Assembly: GCF_024741135.1 (NCBI RefSeq)
Contig: NZ_JANSUY010000003.1
Span: forward strand, 124,001-188,000
DNA: 64,000 bases
Origin: Aquiflexum gelatinilyticum
GTDB taxonomy: Bacteria > Bacteroidota > Bacteroidia > Cytophagales > Cyclobacteriaceae
Direction of reading: 5' to 3'
Shown in pieces: positions 18,733 to 27,023 of this stretch. Position 1 is the first letter of the stretch. Each line of letters begins with the position of its first letter. The notes under the pieces are model-generated. The model saw only the letters and a list, made by a program, of their open reading frames with translations. It was not told the origin of the DNA and made no database searches. The translations under genes and the position numbers were made by a program.

Positions 18733-18761
18733 GAAATTTAGATTAAATTACCAATTATCAA
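18733..18761 (-). promoter_or_regulatory. Candidate promoter of the TonB-dependent receptor gene
   Basis: On the minus strand TTG (18761-18759) is followed after 18 bases by TAAATTTC (18740-18733), one mismatch from TAnnTTTG. Start of transcription would be near 18726, leaving a leader of about 44 bases. Confidence 0.45.
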
Positions 18762-18926
18762 TATAATTAGCCGAAAAAAATTTTAATTAAGATTCAATTT
18801 TTTTGCAATAAATATGGGCAATTGAGTTTCTCGACGCTGAAAATTGCCAAAAAAATAATAAAGTTTAGTGTTTATTAATTTTTTATCAGGATTTGCTGAA
18901 TTTTAATGTTTCTAATCAGATAAAAA

Positions 18927-18958
18927 AAATAAAAAAACCCTGCCGTGATGCAGGGTTT
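18927..18958 (-). terminator. Rho-independent terminator after gldC
   Basis: AAACCCTGC and GCAGGGTTT (18935-18958) form a 9-base stem with a 6-base loop; the minus strand continues with seven T. It starts right behind the gldC stop codon. Confidence 0.88.
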
Positions 18959-18961
18959 GGA

Positions 18962-19306
18962 TTATTTCAAAGTTTTTTTGTTTTCTTCGTTGACATGGGT
19001 GACTAACCTGTCGCAAAGGGTTTTGATTTCCTCGGAAATATATTCATCTCCTGTACTGTTTAGTATTGTTTGTCCCATTCCTCCCAAAATATCTATATAG
19101 AATCTTTTCATTTCTACTACAGACATATCCTCAGTCCAAAGGTCAATTCTTAAGGTACTTTGATTTAGGTTGTCCCAAACATTCAAGCTGATGCTTTTGG
19201 TGGTTTCAAATCCTTCTTCTTCCTTGTCAGAAGCATCCCATTGAATGGATTTTGGAAGGTTTTTATCGTCAAGATTTATAGAGAATTTTATTTCTGAATT
19301 TTTCAT
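18962..19306 (-). CDS. gldC: Gliding-motility-associated protein GldC
   Basis: 114 residues. It matches the GldC family along its length: the start KNSEIKFSINLDDKNLP, the middle SLNVWDNLNQSTLRIDLWTEDM, and VVEMKRFYIDIL followed by GDE. GldC is a small cytoplasmic protein associated with gliding motility and the type IX secretion machinery in Bacteroidota; its exact role is not settled. It is on the same strand as scoB but 108 bases downstream. gldB, its neighbour in Flavobacterium, is not in the window. Confidence 0.85.
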   Translation of the reverse strand: MKNSEIKFSINLDDKNLPKSIQWDASDKEEEGFETTKSISLNVWDNLNQSTLRIDLWTEDMSVVEMKRFYIDILGGMGQTILNSTGDEYISEEIKTLCDRLVTHVNEENKKTLK

Positions 19307-19414
19307 CGTGGTTTGATAATTTCAATGCAAAACTAGGAAAGGACTTTGCAAGTTCCTGAATACTCAATAATATTTTGTCTCTTCTATAATATGTTGAAAA
19401 TGAAATTTTGTCTT

Positions 19415-20074
19415 TCAATCAAAAACCATTTCGGGGATTTCCCCCTCGACCAATAGTTTGCCATCAGTTTTACTGATAATTTCTTTCACAGTTACTCCAG
19501 GCGCTCTTTCTAGCAATTTGAACCCTCCCCCTGGAAGCACATCCAAAACCGCAAGATCAGTCACGATTTTTTTTACACATTTGATTCCTGTGATCGGAAG
19601 GCTACATTCTTTTAGTAATTTGGACTGTCCGTCTTTGCTGCAATGCTGCATGGCCACGATAATGTTTTCGGCAGAAGCTACCAAGTCCATCGCCCCACCC
19701 ATTCCTTTGACCATTTTTCCGGGGATTTTCCAGTTGGCAATGTCTCCGTTTTCAGAAACTTCCATCGCCCCAAGGATAGTCAAATGGACGTGTCCACCAC
19801 GGATCATGGCAAATGAATCTGCGGAATTAAACAAAGCAGAACCTTTTACCACCGTAATGGTTTGCTTGCCGGCGTTTATCAGGTCCGGATCTATTTTGTC
19901 TTCGGTAGGAAAAGGGCCGATTCCCAACAATCCGTTTTCAGACTGAAGTACCACTTCGAGATTATCAGGAATATAATTGGCAACCAAAGTTGGAATACCG
20001 ATTCCAAGGTTGATGTATTGTCCATTTTTGACCTCTCGGGCTATTCTTTTAGCTATTTGGGTTTTGTCTAGCAT
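19415..20074 (-). CDS. scoB: 3-oxoacid CoA-transferase, subunit B
   Basis: 219 residues. The catalytic glutamate motif SENGLLGIG is at about residue 46, and the family start IAKRIAREVKNGQYINLGIGIPT and GGAMDLVA are present. Together with subunit A it swaps CoA between succinyl-CoA (or acetyl-CoA) and acetoacetate. The ATG at 20074 is preferred. A start at 20137 would add a low-complexity Gln-rich tail coded by short repeats. The gap to scoA is 154 bases, unusually wide for these subunits, and holds a heptamer repeat. Confidence 0.93.
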   Translation of the reverse strand: MLDKTQIAKRIAREVKNGQYINLGIGIPTLVANYIPDNLEVVLQSENGLLGIGPFPTEDKIDPDLINAGKQTITVVKGSALFNSADSFAMIRGGHVHLTILGAMEVSENGDIANWKIPGKMVKGMGGAMDLVASAENIIVAMQHCSKDGQSKLLKECSLPITGIKCVKKIVTDLAVLDVLPGGGFKLLERAPGVTVKEIISKTDGKLLVEGEIPEMVFD

Positions 20075-20086
20075 GGGAGTTTTAAT

Positions 20087-20119
20087 TTGTTGTAATGGTT
20101 GGAGTTGTTGTAATAGTTG
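20087..20119. repeat. Direct repeat TTGTTGTAATRGTTG, two copies
   Basis: Two 15-base units, at 20087-20101 and 20105-20119, differ at one base. They lie just upstream of the scoB start. Read in the scoB frame they encode a Gln/Leu-rich string. Confidence 0.6.
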
Positions 20120-20193
20120 TCTGCTTCGCGTTGCCAAGTTCTCAGGTTTTCATTGTCCGATCTTAAGTGGAAATTCTACTGCAACTCTTTTCT

Positions 20194-20221
20194 CTCGATT
20201 CTCGCTTCTCGTATCTCGTCT
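20194..20221. repeat. Tandem heptamer repeat (minus-strand unit ANNCGAG, four copies)
   Basis: On the minus strand the units read AGACGAG, ATACGAG, AAGCGAG and AATCGAG, an exact 7-base period with a fixed A..CGAG frame. The array lies just after the end of scoA and before scoB. A further CTCGATTCTC-like copy lies inside the scoA 3' end near 20252. Confidence 0.75.
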
Positions 20222-20228
20222 CAAACTT

Positions 20229-20927
20229 CTACCCTTTACTCACCGTCCTTTGCTCGATTCTCTTTTCATAATCTTCACCTTGGAAGATCCTTTGGACATA
20301 AATACCCGGGGTGTGTATATGGTTTGGATCGAGTTGGCCGGCAGGAACCAATTCTTCTACTTCGGCGATTGTGATTTTGCCGGCTGTTGCCATCATGGGG
20401 TTAAAGTTTCTGGCAGTTCCTTTGAAAATCAGATTCCCGGCAGTATCTCCTTTCCATGCTTTGACAAATGCAAAATCTGCTATCAGGCCTTTTTCCATCA
20501 GGTACATTTTTCCATCAAATTCCCTGATTTCCTTTCCTTCTGCGACTTCTGTTCCGACTCCGGCAGGTGTAAAAAACGCAGGAATTCCTGCGCCGCCTGC
20601 CCGGATTCTTTCAGCAAGGGTTCCTTGAGGAATCAGGTCAACTTCTAATTCTCCACTCAACAGTTGCCTCTCAAATTCGGCATTTTCACCGACATAGCTT
20701 GAAATCATCTTTTTGACCATGCGCTTTTTGAGCATCAATCCGATTCCAAAATCATCCACCCCGGCATTATTTGATATACAGGTGAGTCCATGCAAGTCTT
20801 TTTGTAGCAAAGCTTGGATACAGTTTTCGGGAATTCCACAGAGGCCAAAGCCTCCAAACATCAGCACCGAATCGGAGAAAACGTCCTTCACGGCTTCTGC
20901 AGCATTCGTAACGGTTTTTGTGATCAT
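20229..20927 (-). CDS. scoA: 3-oxoacid CoA-transferase, subunit A
   Basis: 232 residues. The family start has [18 protein letters not shown], with [12 protein letters not shown], then [27 protein letters not shown] and GVGT. It is the CoA-binding partner of the subunit encoded downstream. The last dozen residues ([12 protein letters not shown]) extend beyond the usual C-terminus and overlap the start of the repeat-rich intergenic region. It begins 19 bases after ribF and probably shares its transcript. Confidence 0.93.
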   Translation of the reverse strand: MITKTVTNAAEAVKDVFSDSVLMFGGFGLCGIPENCIQALLQKDLHGLTCISNNAGVDDFGIGLMLKKRMVKKMISSYVGENAEFERQLLSGELEVDLIPQGTLAERIRAGGAGIPAFFTPAGVGTEVAEGKEIREFDGKMYLMEKGLIADFAFVKAWKGDTAGNLIFKGTARNFNPMMATAGKITIAEVEELVPAGQLDPNHIHTPGIYVQRIFQGEDYEKRIEQRTVSKG

Positions 20928-20946
20928 ACAAAAATTTATTTTGGGT

Positions 20947-21879
20947 TTATACTTTGGTCAAAATCTGTCTTGCCAATTCCTTGTCTTTGGCCAATTGCTC
21001 TTGGAGAGACTCCAAACCTGAAAATTTGATCTCAGGTCTCAGGTAAGATTTCAAATGGACACACACTCTCCTGTCATATAAATCTCCATTGAAATCAAAC
21101 AAGTGCGCTTCAATCGTCCTGCTACTTCCGTTTACGGTAGGTCGGTTGCCGATGTTGAGCATACCGGAATAAGTTACTTTTTCTATGTCAATAGTCGCTG
21201 CATATGCCCCGTCACATGGAATCAGCTTGTAATCGTGTGGAATATGGATATTGGCTGTTGGAAATCCGATAGATCGGCCAAGCTGCTGCCCTTTGATGAT
21301 GATGCCATTAAGTTCATACGGTCTGCCAAGAAATTCATTGGCGATATGAACTTCGCCTACTTCCAATGCCTGTCGGATTTTGGTACTAGAGACGCCCACA
21401 TCATCGACGTCTTCACGGGAGATTTCCTCCAATTCAAAGTGGTATCGACCGATGTTTTCTTTCAGGTATTCAAAACTCCCTTCCCTGTTTCTTCCAAAAC
21501 GGTGGTCATATCCAATTACCAATTTACGGGTTTGGATCTTATCAATCAGGATGGTTTGGATAAATTCTTCCGAAGTCAATTCCGAAAATTCTTTGGTAAA
21601 GGGAATTGTCAACAAATGGTCAATCCCAAATTCACGGAGTAATTTTGCTTTTTCTTCAAATGTGGTCAGCAACCTGAGGTTGTGTTCCTCGGGGTGGAGG
21701 ATTAGCCTTGGATGTGGCCAAAAAGTAATCATAACCGTTTCACCACCGATTTGGTCAGCGATGGCCCGTATTCTTTTGAGAATTTTTTGATGGCCTAGGT
21801 GGACTCCGTCAAAAGTCCCAATCGTCACTACCGGATTGGGAACTCGGCTGAAGTCTTCTATACCTTCATAGATTTTCAT
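20947..21879 (-). CDS. ribF: Bifunctional riboflavin kinase/FAD synthetase
   Basis: 310 residues. The N-terminal adenylyltransferase half has [11 protein letters not shown] near residue 22 and the [12 protein letters not shown] segment. The C-terminal flavokinase half (from about 185) has [27 protein letters not shown] (shown in parts) and the closing [19 protein letters not shown] region. It makes FMN and FAD. The start lies 14 bases inside the end of truB, so the two genes overlap and are co-translated, a common arrangement in bacteria. Confidence 0.95.
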   Translation of the reverse strand: MKIYEGIEDFSRVPNPVVTIGTFDGVHLGHQKILKRIRAIADQIGGETVMITFWPHPRLILHPEEHNLRLLTTFEEKAKLLREFGIDHLLTIPFTKEFSELTSEEFIQTILIDKIQTRKLVIGYDHRFGRNREGSFEYLKENIGRYHFELEEISREDVDDVGVSSTKIRQALEVGEVHIANEFLGRPYELNGIIIKGQQLGRSIGFPTANIHIPHDYKLIPCDGAYAATIDIEKVTYSGMLNIGNRPTVNGSSRTIEAHLFDFNGDLYDRRVCVHLKSYLRPEIKFSGLESLQEQLAKDKELARQILTKV

Positions 21880-22549
21880 CCTGTCTGGCTTTTATTTTTT
21901 CGATGAGGTCAGTCAATTGAGATGCTTCATTCAAACTGAAATCACCAATTCTTGTTCTTCTCAAGGCGGACATATATGCCCCCACTCCCAAAATTTCCCC
22001 AAGGTCTCTCGCGAGGCTACGGATATAGGTGCCTTTGGAGCACACTATTCTGAATTGGACTTCAGGGTTTTCAAATGATGTAATTTCAAATTCAGAAACT
22101 GTTACCGGCCTGGCTTCCATTTTCACTTCAATGCCTTTTCTCGCAGATTCATATACTCTTTTTCCGTCGACTTTGATGGCTGAGTGCATGGGGGGAATTT
22201 GGAGGATATCACCTGTCAATTGGGCTACGGCTGATTTGACTAGGTCAAAAGTAATGTCAGAGGGATCTGAGACATCAGTTACTTCTTTTTCCAAGTCAAA
22301 ACTTTCCGAGGTTTTGCCCAAAATAAAGGTGCCTGTATACTCTTTCTCTTGGGCCATGTAGGAATCTATGGATTTGGTTTTCTTTCCGGCACAGACAATC
22401 AGCAATCCTGTCGCCAATGGATCCAAAGTACCGGCATGTCCTACCTTTTTTATTTTCAAAGCATTTCTGACTTTCTTGACTACATCAAAGGAAGTCCATT
22501 GATAAGGTTTGTCAATCAGGAATACTTCACCGTAAGGTTCTTCCTGCAT
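21866..22549 (-). CDS. truB: tRNA pseudouridine-55 synthase
   Basis: 227 residues. The catalytic motif GHAGTLDPLATGLL carries the essential Asp. Other family segments are KPYQWTSFDVVKKVR and CSKGTYIRSLARDLG. It converts U55 to pseudouridine in the T-loop of tRNAs. The ATG at 22549 lies one base after the uppP stop codon, so it is preferred over one at 22579 inside uppP. Confidence 0.95.
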   Translation of the reverse strand: MQEEPYGEVFLIDKPYQWTSFDVVKKVRNALKIKKVGHAGTLDPLATGLLIVCAGKKTKSIDSYMAQEKEYTGTFILGKTSESFDLEKEVTDVSDPSDITFDLVKSAVAQLTGDILQIPPMHSAIKVDGKRVYESARKGIEVKMEARPVTVSEFEITSFENPEVQFRIVCSKGTYIRSLARDLGEILGVGAYMSALRRTRIGDFSLNEASQLTDLIEKIKARQDENL

Positions 22550-22550
22550 G

Positions 22551-23345
22551 TTACAAATATAAGCCTGAGAAGATGGCAATCAGGCCAACGATAGCACAAT
22601 AAACCGAAAAATATACCAGTTTGCTTTTCCTGACCAAAGAAATCATCCAAGTACATGCAAAAAAACCAGCAATAAAAGCCGCAACAAATCCGGCTGACAA
22701 ATAGCCAAAACTAGCTTCATTGTAAGTCAATGCACCATCCATGATGTCCTTGGCAATTTTTCCGAAAATCAATGGGACTACCATCAGGAATGAAAATCGT
22801 GCTGCTTTATTTTTATCGATTCCCAAAAGTACCGAACTCGAAATCGTAGCCCCTGACCGAGAGATTCCTGGAAGCATGGCTACCATTTGGGCAAGGCCCA
22901 CTAAAACTGCTTTTCCGAATGTCACATCATTCTCTGTACTTTTTGCTTTATCTGCCAAAAACAACAAGACTGCAGTCACAAGGAGCATAAAACCGACAAA
23001 AACTACTTTCCCTCCAAAAAACTGCTCAAGCTGCTCTTCAAAGAACAAGCCTACAATCACTGCGGGAATCATCGAAATGATGATTTTGACGGTAAACTGG
23101 GTTTCTTCGTTCCATTTGAATTTCAATAATCCCTCCAAAAGCACTACAATGTCCTTTCTGAAAACCACCAATGTGGCCAAGGCCGTGGCAAAATGAAGGA
23201 CCACGGTAAACAACAAACTTTCTTCGGGTAATTTGTCACTGCCGAGAATGACCGATCCCAATTCAAGATGGCCACTGGAGGATACAGGCAAGAATTCGGT
23301 CAGACCTTGGACGATTCCAAGAATGATCGCATCAATTATTTCCAT
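22551..23345 (-). CDS. uppP: Undecaprenyl-diphosphatase
   Basis: 264 residues, seven to eight membrane segments. The two active-site motifs are GLTEFLPVSSSGHLEL near residue 14 and LPGISRSGATISS near residue 160. It recycles the C55 lipid carrier of cell-wall and polysaccharide synthesis at the periplasmic side of the inner membrane. It is part of the tight run ftsX-DUF3098-uppP-truB-ribF, a gene order often kept in Bacteroidota. Confidence 0.95.
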   Translation of the reverse strand: MEIIDAIILGIVQGLTEFLPVSSSGHLELGSVILGSDKLPEESLLFTVVLHFATALATLVVFRKDIVVLLEGLLKFKWNEETQFTVKIIISMIPAVIVGLFFEEQLEQFFGGKVVFVGFMLLVTAVLLFLADKAKSTENDVTFGKAVLVGLAQMVAMLPGISRSGATISSSVLLGIDKNKAARFSFLMVVPLIFGKIAKDIMDGALTYNEASFGYLSAGFVAAFIAGFFACTWMISLVRKSKLVYFSVYCAIVGLIAIFSGLYL

Positions 23346-23348
23346 AAA

Positions 23349-23558
23349 TTATTTCTTTTCAGAATGGGCAAAAATCGCATAAAACTGAAATATGAATCCT
23401 GCCAAAGTAACTATAGGACCCAATGTCAATCCAAGAAAACCAAAGCCATGTGGCTCAGAATCCAGACCCATGATGACAAAACCCAAAATGATGATCCCGA
23501 TTCCTATCAGCATCAATCGGTAATTTTTCTTTGAAAAAGGAAAAGGTGATTGGTCCAT
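23349..23558 (-). CDS. DUF3098 small membrane protein
   Basis: 69 residues with two membrane helices (about 15-33 and 43-63), beginning FPFSKKNYRLMLIGIGIIILGFVIM, the DUF3098 pattern (quoted in full 25 residues only as positions 6-30). The function is unknown. It is placed between ftsX and uppP with gaps of 1 and 3 bases, so it is certainly translated with them, which hints at an envelope or division-related role. Confidence 0.85.
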   Translation of the reverse strand: MDQSPFPFSKKNYRLMLIGIGIIILGFVIMGLDSEPHGFGFLGLTLGPIVTLAGFIFQFYAIFAHSEKK

Positions 23559-23559
23559 A

Positions 23560-24450
23560 TTAATAAAGTTCGTCTAAAGACATGTTTAAATATTTGTTTA
23601 CCGCCTGCAAGGTACTTAAAACCGAAAGTAATATACCTGTAATGATCAAGCCACCAAATAAGGCATAAAGCAAGTTGTAATCCTGTAACAACGCAAATCC
23701 GTCAATATTGGCCTTGGTATATTCGATGATCCCAAGCAAGATGGCAGAAGCCATAATTCCTGATAACACTCCAAATACAAAAGCCCTTCCCAAAAAAGGT
23801 TTTCGGATAAATCCTCTCGTAGCGCCAACCAATTGCATACTTCTGATCAAAAATCTCTGAGAAAATAGTGCCAACCTGATGGTATTGTTGATCAGCATCA
23901 CAACAGTAAAAACCAAAATCATTATAAACCCTCCCATAACAAGGGCCACTTTGAAGAGGTTTTTGTTTATTGATTCCACCAGGTCTTCCATGTATGTCAC
24001 TTCAAAAACCCCGTTCATGGCTTCGATTTCTTTGACTATCTCTTCAATTTGCTCAGCGGTTTGGTATTCTTCCGCAATGGCGATTGTATAGCTGTCCCTC
24101 AGTGGATTGTCATCCAAAAACTGTGTAAAATCTTCGCCTGTATCCTCAAGGAAAGATTTTGCCGCCTCATCCTGTGAGATAAATGTAATGGCAAGCGAAT
24201 CACCTGATTGTAATACATAAGGCTTAGATTCAAAAGATTTGCCAATAGCCTTCAACTCAGATTCAGTGACATTTTTGTTCAAAAAAACCTGGATTTCGAT
24301 ATTCTCCCGGATGATTTTGGTCAAAGTCTTGGCCTGAATAATAATCACCCCAAAAAGTCCCAAAATAAACAAGGATAGGGTAGTGCTGAAAAGAACTGAT
24401 GCAAATTTGAATTTTCCCAGTTTTGCTTTTTTCCTTGGATATGTACTCAT
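23560..24450 (-). CDS. ftsX: Cell division protein FtsX-like permease
   Basis: 296 residues with the FtsX plan: short cytoplasmic N-terminus, first membrane helix (about 20-42), a periplasmic domain of about 120 residues (ENIEIQVFLNKNVTESEL start), then three more helices at about 168-192, 215-240 and 262-285. FtsX with the ATPase FtsE controls peptidoglycan hydrolases during division. No ftsE is in the neighbourhood, as is usual in Bacteroidota. It is the first gene of the run that leads to ribF. Confidence 0.9.
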   Translation of the reverse strand: MSTYPRKKAKLGKFKFASVLFSTTLSLFILGLFGVIIIQAKTLTKIIRENIEIQVFLNKNVTESELKAIGKSFESKPYVLQSGDSLAITFISQDEAAKSFLEDTGEDFTQFLDDNPLRDSYTIAIAEEYQTAEQIEEIVKEIEAMNGVFEVTYMEDLVESINKNLFKVALVMGGFIMILVFTVVMLINNTIRLALFSQRFLIRSMQLVGATRGFIRKPFLGRAFVFGVLSGIMASAILLGIIEYTKANIDGFALLQDYNLLYALFGGLIITGILLSVLSTLQAVNKYLNMSLDELY

Positions 24451-24501
24451 CTTTTTTTTCTAATGGGTTCAAAATTAAACAGCTTGGCCAATTAAACCAA
24501 C

Positions 24502-25176
24502 CTATTCCATGAAATTGACAGGAATTACTTTTTTGTCCGTCACGGCAAAGGCCTGATCGCTTTTTTCACATTTCATCCCATACAATCCGGTAAACCTCCC
24601 AAATGCTGGAAGAATCAATTGCCTTCCCGAAAGGAAAAAGCAGGGAAGCGTCAATCTCTGCCTACCGGTTCCATAGAGAGAAATCCCCGGATGGATATGT
24701 CCACAGAAATTGAACAATCCTTCAGGAACTTCATACATTGGTTCATGGGTAAGGATAAAATCTCCCAAAATCAGAGATTCGGGGTGGACTTTCCATATTT
24801 CCGAACGATAAAGTCTCTCAGGAAGTATGTCGTGGTTGCCTTTGATCAAATGAAACTGGCAACCCGGGAAATTTCCTGCAAATAATTCAAGATCATTCCA
24901 AGACTCATTCCAATCACTGTGAAAGAGGTCTCCTAAAAAGTAGATGTCGGTGGGCTCGTGTCTTTCAATCAGTTTTTGGATTTTGACAAAATCATGGATG
25001 TGTACTTTTTCGGTTACCGGGATTCCGGCCTTTCTGAAATGTGCAGCTTTGCCAAAATGTGGGTCAGCAATGAGCAATGATTCGAATTGGGGAAGGAAAA
25101 CAGCTTTTTCGGGTAAAAGCTGCAAGTTATTTTGATTGAAATGGATGATTTGAATACCTTTTGGATTTGGTTCCAT
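24502..25176 (-). CDS. pdeM: PdeM-type metallophosphoesterase
   Basis: 224 residues. The calcineurin-like metal motifs are all present: DPHFGKAAHFRKAG, FLGDLFHS, KGNHD, and CGHIHPG. The DPHFGK-AAHFRKAG form is that of the ligase-associated DNA damage response endonuclease PdeM. The usual partners (DNA ligase, Lhr-type helicase, exonuclease) are not in this window, so the gene is separated from that set here. It ends 51 bases before ftsX, on the same strand. Confidence 0.88.
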   Translation of the reverse strand: MEPNPKGIQIIHFNQNNLQLLPEKAVFLPQFESLLIADPHFGKAAHFRKAGIPVTEKVHIHDFVKIQKLIERHEPTDIYFLGDLFHSDWNESWNDLELFAGNFPGCQFHLIKGNHDILPERLYRSEIWKVHPESLILGDFILTHEPMYEVPEGLFNFCGHIHPGISLYGTGRQRLTLPCFFLSGRQLILPAFGRFTGLYGMKCEKSDQAFAVTDKKVIPVNFME

Positions 25177-25288
25177 CTGTTGGATTTAGATCAGATAATG
25201 GAGGGACTCTAGAAGAAAATAATATCCCCTATTGAAATAGCACCGTAAAAGTATTATTATTCGATTGAGATTGAAAAATAACTTCATC

Positions 25289-25732
25289 ATGACTCAGAAA
25301 AAAGCAATTTTGTCATTTATCGTTTTATTGATGGTCGGATTTGGGATCAATGTCCAAGCCCAATCTGCCGATGCCATTGTAGGCAAATGGTACAATACCG
25401 AAAAAGACGCCCAAGTAGAGATCTTCAAAGAAGGAAGCAAATATTCAGGCAAAATAGTTTGGCTAAAAGACCCAACCGAGAACGGCAAACCCAAAACAGA
25501 CAAAAACAACACCGACCAGGCCAAGCGGACAAGGCCAATCATGGGGATGAAGCTGCTAAGTAATTTCGAACACACAGGTGATACTTGGGAAAATGGGACC
25601 ATTTATGATCCGAAAAACGGTAAAACTTATTCCTGCATCATCAAAAAGAAAAATGACAAGACGCTTGAGGTTCGTGGTTTTGTAGGCTTTTCAATGATCG
25701 GAAGGACAGTGGAGTGGACCAAGGCGGAATAG
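25289..25732 (+). CDS. DUF2147 secreted protein
   Basis: 147 residues. The signal peptide is cut after VQA near residue 25. The mature part begins ADAIVGKWYNTEKDAQVEIF and contains YSGKIVWLKDP and a closing GFSMIGRTVEWTK, the DUF2147 lipocalin-like pattern. Such proteins are periplasmic or secreted, with no established function. The ATG at 25289 gives a proper signal peptide; an upstream TTG at 25265 would add a polar tail. Confidence 0.85.
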   Translation: MTQKKAILSFIVLLMVGFGINVQAQSADAIVGKWYNTEKDAQVEIFKEGSKYSGKIVWLKDPTENGKPKTDKNNTDQAKRTRPIMGMKLLSNFEHTGDTWENGTIYDPKNGKTYSCIIKKKNDKTLEVRGFVGFSMIGRTVEWTKAE

Positions 25733-25826
25733 CGGTGAATTATTCCTGATAGGTATATTTTGAGCCAATTAAAGTTTCGCCTTACTTAACCACTAACCGT
25801 CAATACATTCAATCCTTTACACATAC

Positions 25827-26390
25827 ATGAAACAGGTTGTTTTCATATTTATCGCGCTCTTTTTGTGTTTTACAAAAAACGGGCAAGCCCAAGAGCTAAG
25901 AGACGGCTATGTCGTTCTCGCCAAAAGAGATACAATCAATTGTAAAATTGTTTTTGGTGGGCCAAAAGGAACTGACAAAACCCAAATCTCGATAGTGACG
26001 AAGGAAGGGGAGGAGAAGATTTTTAAAACAAAAGACAAAAAGGTTTTTGCTTATGGTTTCAATCAGGTCGGTGTGCCGTTTGATTATTTGTTTGTAGATA
26101 GGGGAATAAAAGTCGAAACAGGATTTTACAAGTTGGTGGAAAAAGGAGACCCCTACAAGTTATACATCCAAAATATCAATTCGACCACCAAAGGCGTGAC
26201 TGTCACGACTTCATATTATATATTGTTTGATGAAAATGGGGATTCAATAGATTTTTTTGTCAGCGGAGTCAGTGGTTGGAAAAAGAAGTTGGAAGTTTTT
26301 TTTGAAAATGATCCTGAAGCATTGGAGAAGTTGGAGGATGTTTCCCGGCAGGATATTGTCAAATTCATCAAAAGCCTTAATGAAAATTGA
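25827..26390 (+). CDS. Secreted protein of unknown function
   Basis: 187 residues. The signal peptide MKQVVFIFIALFLCFTKNG ends near QAQ at residue 22. The mature part starts with a short beta-rich motif (RDGYVVLAKRDTINCKIVFG) common in Bacteroidota secreted proteins that respond to envelope or nutrient conditions, but no family can be named. The C-terminal third is helical and acidic (ENDPEALEKLEDVSRQD). It stands alone between the DUF2147 gene and a convergent VOC gene. Confidence 0.75.
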   Translation: MKQVVFIFIALFLCFTKNGQAQELRDGYVVLAKRDTINCKIVFGGPKGTDKTQISIVTKEGEEKIFKTKDKKVFAYGFNQVGVPFDYLFVDRGIKVETGFYKLVEKGDPYKLYIQNINSTTKGVTVTTSYYILFDENGDSIDFFVSGVSGWKKKLEVFFENDPEALEKLEDVSRQDIVKFIKSLNEN

Positions 26391-26460
26391 ATTATTGAAA
26401 ATCAAGTTCAAATCCATAGAAATCTGTCAGGGAAAGACCAGATAAGTTTTTCCAATTTTC

Positions 26461-26850
26461 TTATTCCCAAATCCCCACCGGCACAATCTCCAATACATTT
26501 CCAAAAGGATCGTCGAAATAAAAACTTTTCAATCCGTGGTTCCATTCCTGCTCGTGGGTGAGGGTGATTCCTTTTTCGAGTAGGTTGGATTTGGCCTTAA
26601 GGTAATCTCTCTTACTTACCTCAAATGCCAAATGCTGCTTTCCGTAAGCATAATGTGGAGGCAATGTCTTTTCAAATTTTGTTACCTCAGGCAGGAAACA
26701 CAGCAACACAGAACTGCCGCAACGAAAAAAAATATGTCTGTCTGCCACTTTGGATATGATGGGCATTTCAAGGATTTGGCCGTAAAAATTTTCTGCCAGA
26801 TCCAAGTCTGTGACGTACAGGCAGGTTTCCTTGATTTGGGTATATTTCAT
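26461..26850 (-). CDS. VOC (glyoxalase/bleomycin-resistance) superfamily protein
   Basis: 129 residues, the length of a single VOC module pair. The pattern is ETCLYVTDLDLAENFYGQIL, HLAFEV in the middle, and FDDPFGNVLEIVP at the end; the His and Glu of the metal site are both there. VOC proteins include dioxygenases, isomerases and antibiotic-binding proteins; the substrate is not predictable. Confidence 0.88.
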   Translation of the reverse strand: MKYTQIKETCLYVTDLDLAENFYGQILEMPIISKVADRHIFFRCGSSVLLCFLPEVTKFEKTLPPHYAYGKQHLAFEVSKRDYLKAKSNLLEKGITLTHEQEWNHGLKSFYFDDPFGNVLEIVPVGIWE

Positions 26851-27023
26851 TACAGAAGCTACAAAAAAACAAATGCCGCAGAAAGATAAATGTGGAGGAG
26901 TGAACTATACTTTTTTAACCTTTCGGTTTTTTGGAATAAATGGTAAATGAAATTATCTAATTGGATTTGGACTACGCTGTTTTTTGATTTCAATATGCTG
27001 TCTTGTTAGTTTAATCCAATCCT

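Noticed and set aside
19977-20648. Plus-strand open frame of about 220 codons across the scoA-scoB gap
   Set aside because: It runs antisense through both CoA-transferase genes and the repeat; no family pattern.
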